Shown here: one piece after another, positions 1 to 9,991 of the stretch
Layout of the letters: the number at the start of each line of letters is the position of its first letter
Position numbering within the stretch: position 1 is the stretch's first letter
Source of the DNA: Silene conica
Lineage: Eukaryota; Streptophyta; Magnoliopsida; Caryophyllales; Caryophyllaceae
DNA length: 64,000 bases
NCBI GenBank assembly: GCA_029255685.2
Contig: CM055314.2
Location: 9,256,399-9,320,398 of the forward strand
Direction of reading: 5' to 3'
The notes under the pieces: model-generated
Databases searched by the model: none
Seen by the model: only the letters and a program-made list of their open reading frames with translations
Told to the model about the DNA's origin: nothing
Translations under genes and position numbers: made by a program

Positions 1-866
1 GGTCTATGCCTTAAGTTGGCCTCTGAGTCCTTGCTTGCTGAATGTTTGGTATTTAGGTTATGTCTTAAGTTGACCGCTGAACCTTTATACTTGCTGAATG
101 ATTGGTATTTAGGTTATGTTTTAAGTTGACCGCTGAACCTCATACTTGCTGAGTTTATCTGCTTGCCTAGAGTTGGTACAGTGTCAGATATAGATGTTGA
201 TAATTATGAGTATGATACCTTGACTTTTATATTGTTCATCCAAGGCATTGGATGACTCTTTAGTCAGTTTCGTAAATGGTTTGGACTGAAAGACCCCCGA
301 CCGGGCAACCGGTAGGGAAACCGGTTCTCCTTCCAAATAGTTTCCGAAGTTGGTAGAGAGCCGTGCATTAGTGATTGCATGATAGTATGAGATCAGTTAT
401 TGAGATATTGTAATATATACTTCACATGTTTATATATGTTGGAGTGTTCTGTTTGTGTTCTGTGTTACGTGTCGTTACAAAAGGTGGCTAGGAGAACTCT
501 AGTCACTCCCCACTGATTGTGGCGTACATGTTTTCATGTATGTAGGTACATGCAGGTTGGCCAGGGTCTGATGAGAGCTAGCGAGTGATGATCCACTTGT
601 CATCATATGACTTAGACCTTTCGAGTAGCTAGACTCTAGTTTGATACTGTTTATCTTTTGGTGCCTGTAGGGATGTTCCATCCCAGGCTTTGTATATATT
701 TGGTTTCCATACTTAGAACTGTTATACTTATCTATTTTGTTCATATCAGTTTTCAGTTTCAGTTTTAATTCACCTCGCATGTTGTGTATGTTTAAAAAGT
801 TTTAATTCCGCTGCATTTTTAGTGCTTTGTGTGATTTATATTTCCGCTTTCGCGAGGGGTTTTACA
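1..866 (+). repeat. 5' LTR (partial) of the gypsy element
   Basis: The stretch ends in GGGGTTTTACA directly before the primer site, and bases 568-866 recur at 2695-2993 with few differences, defining it as LTR. Its true start lies left of the window. A related LTR in reverse lies at 63462-64000. Confidence 0.85.
7..165 (+). repeat. Tandem ~54-57 bp subrepeats inside the LTR
   Basis: Three imperfect copies of a unit containing CTTAAGTTGACCGCTGAACC and CTTGCTGA follow one another at 54-57 bp spacing. LTR promoter regions often carry such subrepeats; no function is shown here. Confidence 0.7.
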
Positions 867-868
867 GT

Positions 869-880
869 TGGTATCAGAGC
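869..880 (+). other. Primer binding site, initiator tRNA-Met
   Basis: TGGTATCAGAGC lies two bases after the LTR end and is complementary to the 3' end of plant initiator tRNA-Met. Confidence 0.9.
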
Positions 881-1032
881 ATTATTGCTCCCGACGCACT
901 CATGTGACCCCCAACCTTAACTTGACCAAATAAACAAATAATGAATGAGAGATGGGGTAGATCTAAGGATTTATATTGTAGTCTATTTGTGAATGCTAAT
1001 TGCTAAGTTAACACTTGTTTTTATTTTGAAGG

Positions 1033-1581
1033 ATGGTAAGAACCACGGCTGCTGAGAACACTATAATGCAAGCACTTCATCAGTTGCTTGAGAACCAGAG
1101 ACAGCAGGCAGAGATTGTTCCACCTCCTCCACCGCCAGGCAATGAGGCCAATAGGCCTGGTAGCTTCTCTTGGATAGCATCACAGATGTCCAGGAGCCAC
1201 GTGAAGACTTATGGAGGCGAGGTTGATCCGGTAGCTCTTACTGAGTGGTTCCGTGAGATGGAAAAGAGCTTCACCATGTACTCGGTTGGCAGAGAGGATA
1301 GAGTGCGGCTAGCCACTCACTTTTTGACCCTAGAGGCCGATAGATGGTGGGCATTGACCGGACCGACTTTCATTCTTAATCCATTATTTGATTGGGAGGC
1401 TTTTAAGGATAAGCTCGAGACGAGGTTTTATCCTAAGGAGCTTAGATCACAGAGACTTAAGGAGTTCATGGACTTGAAGCAGTTCAGGAGTACACCGACA
1501 AATTCAACTAGCTTGCACATTTCGCTTCGAAGTTTGTCAGGGATGAGGCTGAGAGAGTTTACTTCTATCCTGGAAAGTTAG
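1033..1581 (+). pseudogene. gag N-terminal part, frameshifted
   Basis: The ATG at 1033 opens a 182-codon frame with a proline run (about residues 34-41) and the retrotransposon gag core (WFREMEKSF, ADRWWALTGP). Gag assembles the virus-like particle. The reading frame is lost at about 1490-1520: the gag sequence continues in another frame (RVYFYPGKLG is readable from about 1555) and on into the next feature. The final ~25 residues before the stop at 1581 are out-of-frame noise. A single-base indel explains this; a sequencing error cannot be excluded. Confidence 0.8.
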
Positions 1582-1598
1582 GGCCGCGCATCGAGAGT

Positions 1599-2708
1599 AT
1601 GGTTCGCCGTGACTCGACTTCTTTTGTGGAGATTTATGATGATGTTATTTGGGCCGAGAGTTCCATTCGTGCCATAGATGCTGAGACCCGAGCTGCTACT
1701 TCCAGTGTTTCTTCGCACCAGAGATCCGTTTACCAGGGGAAGAGACTGTTTGTTCCATCCAATTCTTCGCCTTCTTCTCAGAAGAAGCGATTTGAGAGGT
1801 TTTCTGCTCCGGTTGCTAAGACCACTTTCCACACTGATAGTGCTTCTAGTGTTTGCCACCGTTGTGGTAAACCATCTCATCCGGGTTTTGACTGTTTCAA
1901 GAATGCTTTTAAGTGTTATACCTGCAATGGATTTGGGCATAAGTCTTTTGAGTGTCCCGAGAAGAACACCGCACTTGGCAAGGCTGCCACAGCTGCTGCA
2001 ACGACTAAAGGAGGAAAGCCGAAGGGGAAGATCTTCGTGATGACTAGGGCTGAGGCTGAGGCTCATCCAGATATTGTGGCTGGTATCTTTTCTGTTCTTG
2101 GCGCTGAGTGCCTTATTTTGTTTGACACTGGAGCTTCTTTATCATTTATATCGACTCAGTTCGCAGACCGTTTAGCTCTTGAGTCTTCCATGGTTGAGGA
2201 GACTTCCATTTCCTTACCTTCGGGAGACGTGTTTTCCTGCTCTTTGTCCCATAGGGATGTTCCAATTATTATTGGTCAAGCCACATTTCCAGCGGACTCA
2301 CTGAGATTTCCTCTCGAGGAATTTTACATTATCCTCGGTATGGATTGGTTATCGCGATACCATGCTCGCTTCGAGTGTCGCGACCAGAAAATCTACTTGA
2401 GGAGTTCTTCAGGAGTTCATGTTTCCTATAGGGGAACTTGCCCTAAAAAGGGTGTTCGTGTTATTTCTTCGATGAAGGCATCGCATCTTCTTAGGAAGGG
2501 TTGCCAAGCCTTCCTGTGTGTTGTTTCAGCTGCAAAGCCATCGCTACCGAAGCTTGAGGATGTAGCCATTGTTCGTGAGTTTCCAGATGTTTTCCCAGAC
2601 GACTTGTCAGGGATACCGCCAGAGAGAGATGTGGAGTTTACCATTGAGCTTGTTCCAGGTACCGGACCGATATCTAAGGCTCCCTACCGTATGGCTGATG
2701 AGAGCTAG
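1599..2708 (+). pseudogene. gag C-terminus and aspartic protease, truncated before reverse transcriptase
   Basis: This 369-codon frame continues gag. Two CCHC zinc knuckles sit at about residues 86-120 (CHRCGKPSHPGFDC and CYTCNGFGHKSFEC). A retropepsin-like protease follows with catalytic DTGA near residue 176 and the ILGMDWL strand near residue 246. The chain ends after the conserved lead-in to RT (FPDVFPDDLSG...PYRMA); from 2695 the sequence is LTR, so the last few codons (DES) are LTR-derived. The ATG at 1599 is only the first in the frame; the real protein begins at 1033. The element cannot supply RT, RNase H or integrase. Confidence 0.85.
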
Positions 2709-2993
2709 CGAGTGATGATCCACTTGTCATCATATGACTTACACCTTTCGAGTAGCTAGACTCTAGTTTGATACTGTTTATCTTTTGGTGGCTGTAGGGA
2801 TGTTCCATCCCAGGCTTTGTATATATTTGGTTTCCATACTTAGAACTGTTATACTTATCTATTTTGTTTATATCAGTTTTCAGTTTCAGTTTTAATTCAC
2901 CTCGCATGTTGTGTATGTTTAAAAAGTTTTAATTCCGCTGCATTTTTAGTACTTTGTGTGATTTATATTTCCGCTTTCGCGAGGGGTTTTACA
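2695..2993 (+). repeat. 3' LTR remnant of the gypsy element
   Basis: It matches 568-866 almost base for base and ends in the same GGGGTTTTACA. The first ~570 bp of the LTR are gone. The junction with pol shows only a few bases of possible microhomology (CTGATG). Confidence 0.85.
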
Positions 2994-4079
2994 TATTCAA
3001 CAAGAACACCTCCTCTATGATGCACCCAAGACACCCTTAATGGAACCGAAACCTTGAGTATGCTAGTGCAAGAACCGGTTTTACCTTAAACAATGTTCTA
3101 ATCTCTTATTAGAATAAATAATATATGAATACTATAACAATTGTAGTATTACTAATATAATCATATTATATGAAAATGTTATGAGAATAATATTTGAGGG
3201 GATTTTATGAGCTTTCTTACACTAGAAAGACTAGCTCTAGATTAGAATGAATATTAGAAAAATATGAACAATTCATTTTTATGTTGGGGTGGGTGAAGTG
3301 TGTCGTGAAAAGAGCTTGGGAAGAGGAGAAGATTGCTCTTTTTAGCTTACCCATAACATAGCCATGCCACCCTAACACTTAGGTATTAAGGCTATATAAT
3401 GATGGTGTTTTTCACACAAAAACACACAATTAAAACCTCTTAAAAAACCGGCACACTAACCTCCTAAAATGGATTTCCATTTTATAATTGTCAATTTGTA
3501 CAATTGTATAATCATGTGTGACATATATTGTGTCACAGTAATAAGAAACAATTGTTTTAATTTAAAATGCATATTTATCAAATAAATATCATTTTAAATA
3601 AATCACATTTAACAAATTGACTAGTAATTTATAATTACTAATAAATAAAATGGTCATTTCATTAATCGACAATACGAATTACAACACTTGTAATAATATA
3701 AAATCAGATTCATTCTAATTACGACATTTCATAAATATCGTTTAATGTTTGATAATTGATACATTTCAATTTCAAACATAAATCTTACATTAAGATTTAA
3801 CCTCTAATTTCTCGATATATGAATTTAAGGAATCTGATCAATTCGTATCAATATACATTTGATCAGTTTATCAATTAAGGGAATTGTCCTATAGGTGTGA
3901 CCTAAAGGGATCAACTGACCACCACCGTCATACGACAGTAATGTCAAACTCTAGCTAGCCAATCATTACCGATTAATGTTGGTCAGTTGACTAATATAAT
4001 TTCGTATCATCCCTTGCGTATTCTTGTCATGAGATTTAATTATGTGATCGCACTATTGTTGAGGACACATTTCCCAACA
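2994..4079 (-). repeat. LTR fragment of the element E copia family, reversed
   Basis: Read on the minus strand it starts TGTTGGGAAATGTGTCC at 4079 and follows the element E LTR (53636-54902), diverged by substitutions and indels, until 2994, where the gypsy element was inserted. The remaining ~170 bp of this LTR would lie left of that element, outside the window. Whether it is a solo LTR or half of a full element cannot be decided here. Confidence 0.85.
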
Positions 4080-4361
4080 AACATTTCCCCCAGATTTTCA
4101 AAGGGAGGCTATGTAGACGAATCCAAGCAGGTACGATTTTGACATCTTCTTTCAATAAGTCAATATCACACCCCAAGGTTTAACAATGAGGGGTTTATTG
4201 TTGAACATACGATATCCTGCACTCAAAACAGTTTCCTTGCCCTTTTTGATCCTTAAATCGCACCAAAAAAATGCCATTGGGGAGAAAGGACACCTTATCA
4301 ATACCATATTTGCCCCATACCCGATATACATATCCATTTAAAACTTCCCATGGGGGGTGTG
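4080..4361 (-). pseudogene. L1-type LINE ORF1 fragment (DUF4283), distal part
   Basis: On the minus strand the sequence encodes the middle of a DUF4283-like ORF1 domain (VSFLPNGIFLVRF, then NNKPLIVKPW and IVPAWIRLHSLPLKIWGK), with at least one frameshift between the blocks. It continues the ORF1 at 16646-17014 once element A and its GTGTG target duplication are removed. The fragment is cut at 4080 by the copia-family LTR. Confidence 0.75.
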
Positions 4362-5693
4362 TGACACCCGTCGTTGAGAGGTGCCAAAGATAAGATTTAT
4401 AAAACCTCAGCTTAAACTAGATAGGATAAGTCAAGGGTCGAACCACAAGGAGACAAGGTTAATTATGTTTGTGAATTTAAAGTCTATTGCAAGTAACCAA
4501 AAAGGGGGGTTGATTTAAGATTTGAACTAACAACTAAAAGATCAAAATAAACAAGAGAATTAAAATAAGGTAAAAAGGAGATTAGGAACTTTGGTTCCCC
4601 ATGGTTAAAACAAGTCAATGAAAGGTAAAATAACCAAATAACACAATCCCAAGGAACAAAGAATAAACCTTTAGGTCAATATTCTACCCAATCCTTACGG
4701 TCTTAGGGTTCCTAGAAAAGCACTAACTTTCGTTCATATGGCAATCCCAAAGTTGTTGTTAAACTAATCCTAATAATCTTTCAATCCTAAGGATCAGTTC
4801 ACCAACAACAATGGGGGATTGGTAATTCAATCATTAAACTTATCAAAATCAAGCCTTTACCATGGTTCCCCTAATTCCTAATAACAAGAATTAGCTATGC
4901 ATACTTTTAATTATGGAACTAACAATAACTAAGAACACCAAAGGAATCAACATAATTAAAGATGACAACAAAAGGGAAAACATGAATTAAGAAACAACAA
5001 TAAGTTGAACAACAAGATTAAATTAAAAGGGAAGATTGAATTGTAGCAAACTTACAACTTAATTGGAAAATCTAAGAACAAAGATGAAAGCTGGAATAAA
5101 ATCTGTTTCTAAACTATGGAATTCTTGAATAATCATGGAGTGTTTTTACTAACATAAATTGCTTCTCTAACATAAAATTGCTTGCTAATAGAATTGCTTG
5201 CTAATAGAATTACTTGCTAATAGAATTCCTTTTTCTAATTGTAGAGTTTAGGTCTTCTTAAATAAGTTATAATTACAAGATTAGGTAAGTACAACACGGA
5301 ATAAAAGACGCGGCTGCAGCTTCCGGGTCGGTCGACCTCTTATTCGGGTCGGTCGACCGCTTCTGTCGATGCTGGACTTTTTCCGTCATTTGGGCTTAGG
5401 TCGGTCGACCTCTCTGATGGGTCGGTCGACCGCTTCTGTTCGGATCATCTTGAATTTGGCCCAATAACAACATCTCGGGTGTGCAATCCGATTCCTTGCT
5501 CCGCATTATTACTTAAAACAGCTTCTGAAAGGCAAATAAAGTTCAGTTTTGCTCACTTCCGCGTATTCCTACATTTAAAACATAGAAATGCCAAAGTAAA
5601 CCGTTTCGGGAGAAATAGCAACCAAAAGTCACGAAAATATAAGAAAATACGTGCCAAAAGAATAAATAAAATGCATAAAATAGGCACGTATCA
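4362..5693 (-). repeat. Element A 3' LTR
   Basis: On the minus strand it runs TGATACGTGCC...GGGTGTCA. It contains two 33-bp modules (5326-5358, 5399-5431), three copies of a ~16-bp AATAGAATTGCTTGCT repeat near 5180-5230, and a TATTTAAG box at 5257-5264. Confidence 0.93.
5257..5264 (-). promoter_or_regulatory. Candidate LTR TATA box (element A)
   Basis: TATTTAAG on the minus strand; the same octamer is at the equivalent place in the other A LTR (16209-16216), both C LTRs (27041, 50549) and the B LTR (18413-18420). Conservation across families supports a promoter role, inferred only. Confidence 0.45.
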
Positions 5694-5730
5694 AACTCCC
5701 CAAACCAAACCTTGCTTGTCCTCAAGCAAG
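5694..5730 (-). other. Polypurine tract with adjacent stem-loop (element A)
   Basis: Minus-strand GGTTTGGTTTGGGGAGTT abuts the 3' LTR and is the expected plus-strand primer. Just upstream, CTTGCTTG-AGGA-CAAGCAAG (5711-5730) makes a perfect 8-bp stem with a 4-base loop. Element C has the identical hairpin at 50049-50068. Confidence 0.8.
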
Positions 5731-7430
5731 CACTAAGACTCAAAAGAAAAGAAAAACTTCTAATGGAACGGATTTCACACTTTTTACAACCAAACAAAAC
5801 ACTATGCCTAACCAATTTAATGCAAACTTCAAAAATAATCAAGCATAATGTCAAGAGCAAAACGAATTGGACATGTTGGAACAACATGCTAAATTTTCAA
5901 CCTTGCAAGACTCATTCTAATTGGACTCTCGCGGTACGCTCGAGACACTCATGAAAGCAAAGGGTCAAATGTATATGTGAAAGATAAGAAGATAAATAAA
6001 AGTAAAGACTCTCGCCTATCTGCGACCCGTAAGAACATGCCTGCAATCTAACATGAATAAAATCTCTACAACCGTACATATGCATTCCCACACTAGATAA
6101 CCATGACACATGCCGAGGCGATTTTTGGAATTGTGAGGCTAAAGGTAAGAAGGGGTTAGAACAAGTTATGGGAAGAGGGGTTAAACCGAGCTAACAACCG
6201 TCTATCCATACTAAAAGATCACTTCTTATTACTTTTTCATACATGCCAATGCTCAAAGTTTTGGAGCAAAAATCACAATTTCTCCAATTTTCTCCTTTTC
6301 TTTCTTTCTTTCTTCCTCTTTTTTTTTTTCAGAAATAACCTGTTCAATGGTCCTGGTCGACCGACCCAGAATGCAGGTCGACCGACCAGCCTTGAAAACA
6401 GGTTGATTCGTTTTTCTCTTCTTTTTTTTTCATTTGATTCCTTATTATTTTTTCTCGTATCTTTTTCTTTTCTCCTTTTTTTTTCACCATTCTCACAAAA
6501 TCAATATTTAACAATGAAGCATAAACCGAAGGATGGCCAAAACAGTCCCATCACTATATTACTAGCTCGGCTAAGGTAGGCAATTTTTTAGGATGTAGCA
6601 AATGGGTTAAAAGATTCAATTTGGCTATATGAGGATTATGGGTAAAATGAGAAAGAGAGACCTCTACCACATGTGTCAACAAACCACAAATCCGAATGCA
6701 TATAGGTATTAAGTAGACAAAATTCATGTTTATGCACATTGATATGACATGCCTCAAGAGGAGAAACTACTCACAAACCTACATGAAATCGGTCATGGAT
6801 GTCACCGATTTATTAAGCTCTAATCCTTAGAATATGTAGTAGCTTGCCAAGAAGAGAGTCAAGTCTAATAATTTAGCATGAAATCAACAAAAACTCGTGG
6901 ATAATGCAAAAGACTAGCTTGAAAATTTTTGAAAAAATGCAAGGCAAGGCAATATGTGATATGTGAGGCATAAATTGTATTCGTCCGTTCCGACTCGACC
7001 TAAAAACTTAAGACAGAGAAGAACGCGCGACAGGGAAGAACACGCGACAAAAGAAAACGAAAATAAGAAAAACACCTAAAGGAATGAAAAACAAAAGACA
7101 CAAAGACAATTGCATACTCACAAAGGAGTATGCAAACACCCTCCCCAAACCAAAACGCACAATGCCCCCATTGTGCTCATCAGCATACAACCACAGCATA
7201 GGGATGGGGGTAGGCAGAAAAGAAACAAACAAAGAAAGGAAAAGGAAAAAGACTAGATAGTACAAAAAAAGTCTATGGAGGAAGGAGAGAAAAACCGGAA
7301 ATCTAAAAGAAAAACTGGAAATCTAATGGGAAAAACTGGAAATCTAGAGGAAAATAAAAGAAAAAACTACTTACAAGATGGAGGGACCTCCCCAAACCGA
7401 ACCCCAAAGAGGGTAAGGTTAAGCACGTCC
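5731..7430 (-). other. Element A 3' untranslated interval
   Basis: No coding sequence is apparent. It holds a 33-bp module in inverted orientation (6355-6387), pyrimidine-rich runs (6290-6330, 6415-6485), and a second hairpin plus purine tract: GCACAATG/CATTGTGC at 7157-7176 followed on the sense strand by GTTTTGGTTTGGGGAGG. A further purine tract copy lies at 7387-7405. The interval matches element C 37361-38084 plus 49073-50085. Confidence 0.7.
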
Positions 7431-8861
7431 CTATCCCTCTGAGTCGAAATCCGGCTCAGAGTCCTCTCCTCCTTCCTCCTCCTCGTCCTCCTCTTCAGAC
7501 CCTATGCCTGTTCCCGAGGCAGAGCCTGAAGCATCACCGTGGACACGACCGCCTGCGAGAGGTGTGTACCAGGTGGGGTGAGTCCATGGGCCGGTTGGGA
7601 GCCTACCTTGAGTGGCATACTCCTTGTAAACCGGATATTGGCAAAGACTATCTTTCAACTGTTTTTGGTTGAACTGTCTGCAAAGGCTCGCCATCATTTG
7701 TGGCATAGATCTGTCATCAACAAAAGAAGGAACATAAACATTAGGAGCAGCAGTAAAATCAGTTGGGTACCCCGTCCCAGATGCGTGATGGTGGGCACCG
7801 GGAGTAGGGACCCTGTGGCCTCTAGAGGTGCCTCCTCTAAGTGGGAGGCGGTAAGACGGGAGTAGCGGTCTGGGCTCCCCTACAACAGTAAAAAGGGGTA
7901 GCATAGGGGGAGCCGCGGTGATGGGGATGCGATCACTGAGGTAGGTGTCTACCTTCCAATAATCTCTCCTGTTCACCCAATGCACGGACCTGACATAAGC
8001 CATATCCATGAACCGGGAGAGGGTGTCAATCGCATCCTCATAGCGAGGGAACTGAGGGACAAGAGAGCGGGCTAATCGAGTGACTAGCCCACCACAAACA
8101 ATAGTAGACAGGGAAGTTCCCTCGCTCACTGACATAAGGTGAGAGGCGACCAAAAATGCAGTGTTATAAAACTGCTGACCCGTACGTCTGATGTTAAGAT
8201 AACCAGACAAAATGGAGAGCTCAATGTTGTTAACATTTTGAGACTCTTTACGGCCGAAAACAGTGTTGGCCAACAGACGCAAATAATAACGGGGGGCGGG
8301 TAGGTGAACGGTACTGTTTTTCTTCTTCCTATCGCTGGAATCAGAAAGACAGGACCACATATCATTATATGACCCAGTGGGGTCACCCGTAAGACCCGTA
8401 GAAGATAAGCCTAGAAACTGAGCAAATTGGTTTAAAGTTAAAGAAAAAGTTTCATTGAACAAACGAAAAGAAATGCAAATGTTATCATAGCCGGGGTGAT
8501 ATGCTTGAATATCAAAAGTAAAGGAAGAAAAGAACTCAAGAGTAAGAAGGGAATAGGTGAACTCATCCATAGTGACAAGTCCTGAGAAACCCGTCCCATT
8601 GAGCAGAGACACCACCTCATCATGACATCCCAAAGCTTGCAAGGTTGGGACACAGAGGAACCGGGTTACCACTACCAAGCAATAGGCGGAGAGATGGATG
8701 AATCGGGCCTTTTGAGCCGGAGTGCTGAAAATGATTTGCGGATAGTTTGGTAGACTATCCGTGTCTTGCACCGTCAACCCTCTCGACCTAGGAACACGGC
8801 CTCTGGAGGTGCTTGCACCGGAAGTGCGGGAGCGCTTTCCACCTTGTTCTCGGCTAGACAT
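7431..8861 (-). CDS. Athila ORF-1-like protein in the env position, intact
   Basis: An uninterrupted 476-codon frame begins at the ATG at 8861. The N-terminus is basic and serine-rich (MSSREQGGKRSRTSG). The body is the conserved domain I recognise as Athila ORF-1 (FVCVPTL-like start, GLVTMDEFTYSLLTLEFFSSF near residues 93-115, RYYLRLLANTVFGRKE near 190, TIVCGGLVTRLARS near 252). The C-terminus (about 445-476) is strongly acidic. I see no signal peptide or transmembrane segment, so an envelope role is not supported by sequence; only the position after pol suggests it. Copies in elements C and B are both broken, so this is the reference copy for the window. Function unknown. Confidence 0.8.
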   Translation of the reverse strand: MSSREQGGKRSRTSGASTSRGRVPRSRGLTVQDTDSLPNYPQIIFSTPAQKARFIHLSAYCLVVVTRFLCVPTLQALGCHDEVVSLLNGTGFSGLVTMDEFTYSLLTLEFFSSFTFDIQAYHPGYDNICISFRLFNETFSLTLNQFAQFLGLSSTGLTGDPTGSYNDMWSCLSDSSDRKKKNSTVHLPAPRYYLRLLANTVFGRKESQNVNNIELSILSGYLNIRRTGQQFYNTAFLVASHLMSVSEGTSLSTIVCGGLVTRLARSLVPQFPRYEDAIDTLSRFMDMAYVRSVHWVNRRDYWKVDTYLSDRIPITAAPPMLPLFTVVGEPRPLLPSYRLPLRGGTSRGHRVPTPGAHHHASGTGYPTDFTAAPNVYVPSFVDDRSMPQMMASLCRQFNQKQLKDSLCQYPVYKEYATQGRLPTGPWTHPTWYTPLAGGRVHGDASGSASGTGIGSEEEDEEEEGGEDSEPDFDSEG

Positions 8862-8971
8862 TGTAAATCTGAAAAGTGTAATAAAGTGTAAGTCTTGTGC
8901 ACATATGGAAACATTTCTTTAACAAAAATATGAACGAAAATCGAAAATCAGAAACTCCTGTAACTGATATG

Positions 8972-9828
8972 GGTCGGCCGACTTCACAGAGAAGTCGGTC
9001 GACCATTTTCGCGAGTAAAAGTAAAACTCCTGTAGCACGACAGGTCGGCCGACCGCAAACCTAGGTCGATCGACCAACTAACGAAAAAAATGTCAGAAAC
9101 TGCAAAAATAGAAACTCAGGAAAAACACAGTTTTGGTCGGCCGACCTCAGTTTTGGGTCAGTCGACCGATTATCAGAAGAAAATTCAGAATCTGCAAATT
9201 ACGAAACTCAGGAAAATCAAAGTTTGGTCGGTCGACCTCCGTTTTGGGTCGGTCGACCGTGAACAGTGTCAGAGTCGGATTTTTGGGACTGAAATCGCGC
9301 GAAAAAATGGCATAAAAATTGAAAGGAAGAATTAAACTAACCCTAACAGCACGAAATCACACACAAATTACAGATCTAAGAAAATAAAATCAAAAGAAAG
9401 AAGAAAACTAAGAAAAACACACAAACAAGCATGGAAACGAAATTAAGAGCAAAATTAAACTCAAAAAGACAAACTAATACTACCTAGAACGGAGTTAAGA
9501 TGATATAAAACGAAAAAGAGAGAAAGAAAAATAAGAAAAACATACCTTGAAGGAGGAAATTGAAAGAAAGTAAGCAAATTGGTGAGAGAGCAAGAGGGAT
9601 GCAGAAAGTGTGAGCAAATGAAGGCAAAAATTGTGTTTTCAAAACACAAAACACCCGTGACTTTGACTCTAAAAAAAAAACCGGAAAGACACTTCCGGTC
9701 GGTCGACCGATATTCTGGGTCGGTCGACCTCCGTCCTTCAAACCTGTTCTGTAAATTTTACTTAACCTGTCAGAATGCATTTAAAGCTGCCAGAAGGTCG
9801 GTCGACCTGGTAATTGGGTCGGTCGACT
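8972..9828 (-). repeat. Six 33-bp bipartite modules between integrase and ORF-1-like gene (A)
   Basis: Modules begin at 8972, 9043, 9135, 9226, 9696 and 9796. Each is a 12-bp motif (sense GGTCGACCGACC or a one- or two-base variant), a 9-bp variable spacer, and the 12-bp motif again. The six modules of element C (33416-34364) are the counterparts. Confidence 0.9.
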
Positions 9829-9991
9829 GATGTACTGACGAATTCTTTTATTTTTCTGCAGAAACTTAAAATCTCATCAAGGATAAAACGGAAATAAACA
9901 AAACGTAAATTTAAGCTAGAGCACGGGTTGCCTCCCGTGTAGCGCTGGTTTAAGAGGTCCCGCACGACCTTTTTACCTATCAAGAAGCATC

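Larger units (their letters stand above)
1..2993 (+). mobile_element. Ty3/gypsy LTR retrotransposon, pol-deleted, left end outside window
   Basis: The interval holds an LTR (to 866), an initiator tRNA-Met primer site, gag, an aspartic protease and the first residues before reverse transcriptase, then the end of a second LTR. Everything from reverse transcriptase to the first ~570 bp of the 3' LTR is missing. The protein (tandem CCHC knuckles, DTGA protease, FPDVFPDDLSGIPPERDVEF lead-in to RT) resembles plant chromoviruses of the Tekay/Del type; that lineage call is by recognition, not search. No target duplication can be checked because the left end is off the window. Confidence 0.85.

Noticed and set aside
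5326..5431. The GGTCGGTCGACC pairs as a simple microsatellite
   Set aside because: Spacers are unrelated in sequence and constant in length, and the pairs sit at separate conserved positions, unlike slippage products.
7431..8861. Calling the ORF-1-like protein a retroviral envelope
   Set aside because: No signal peptide, transmembrane segment or fusion motif is visible; position alone is not enough.
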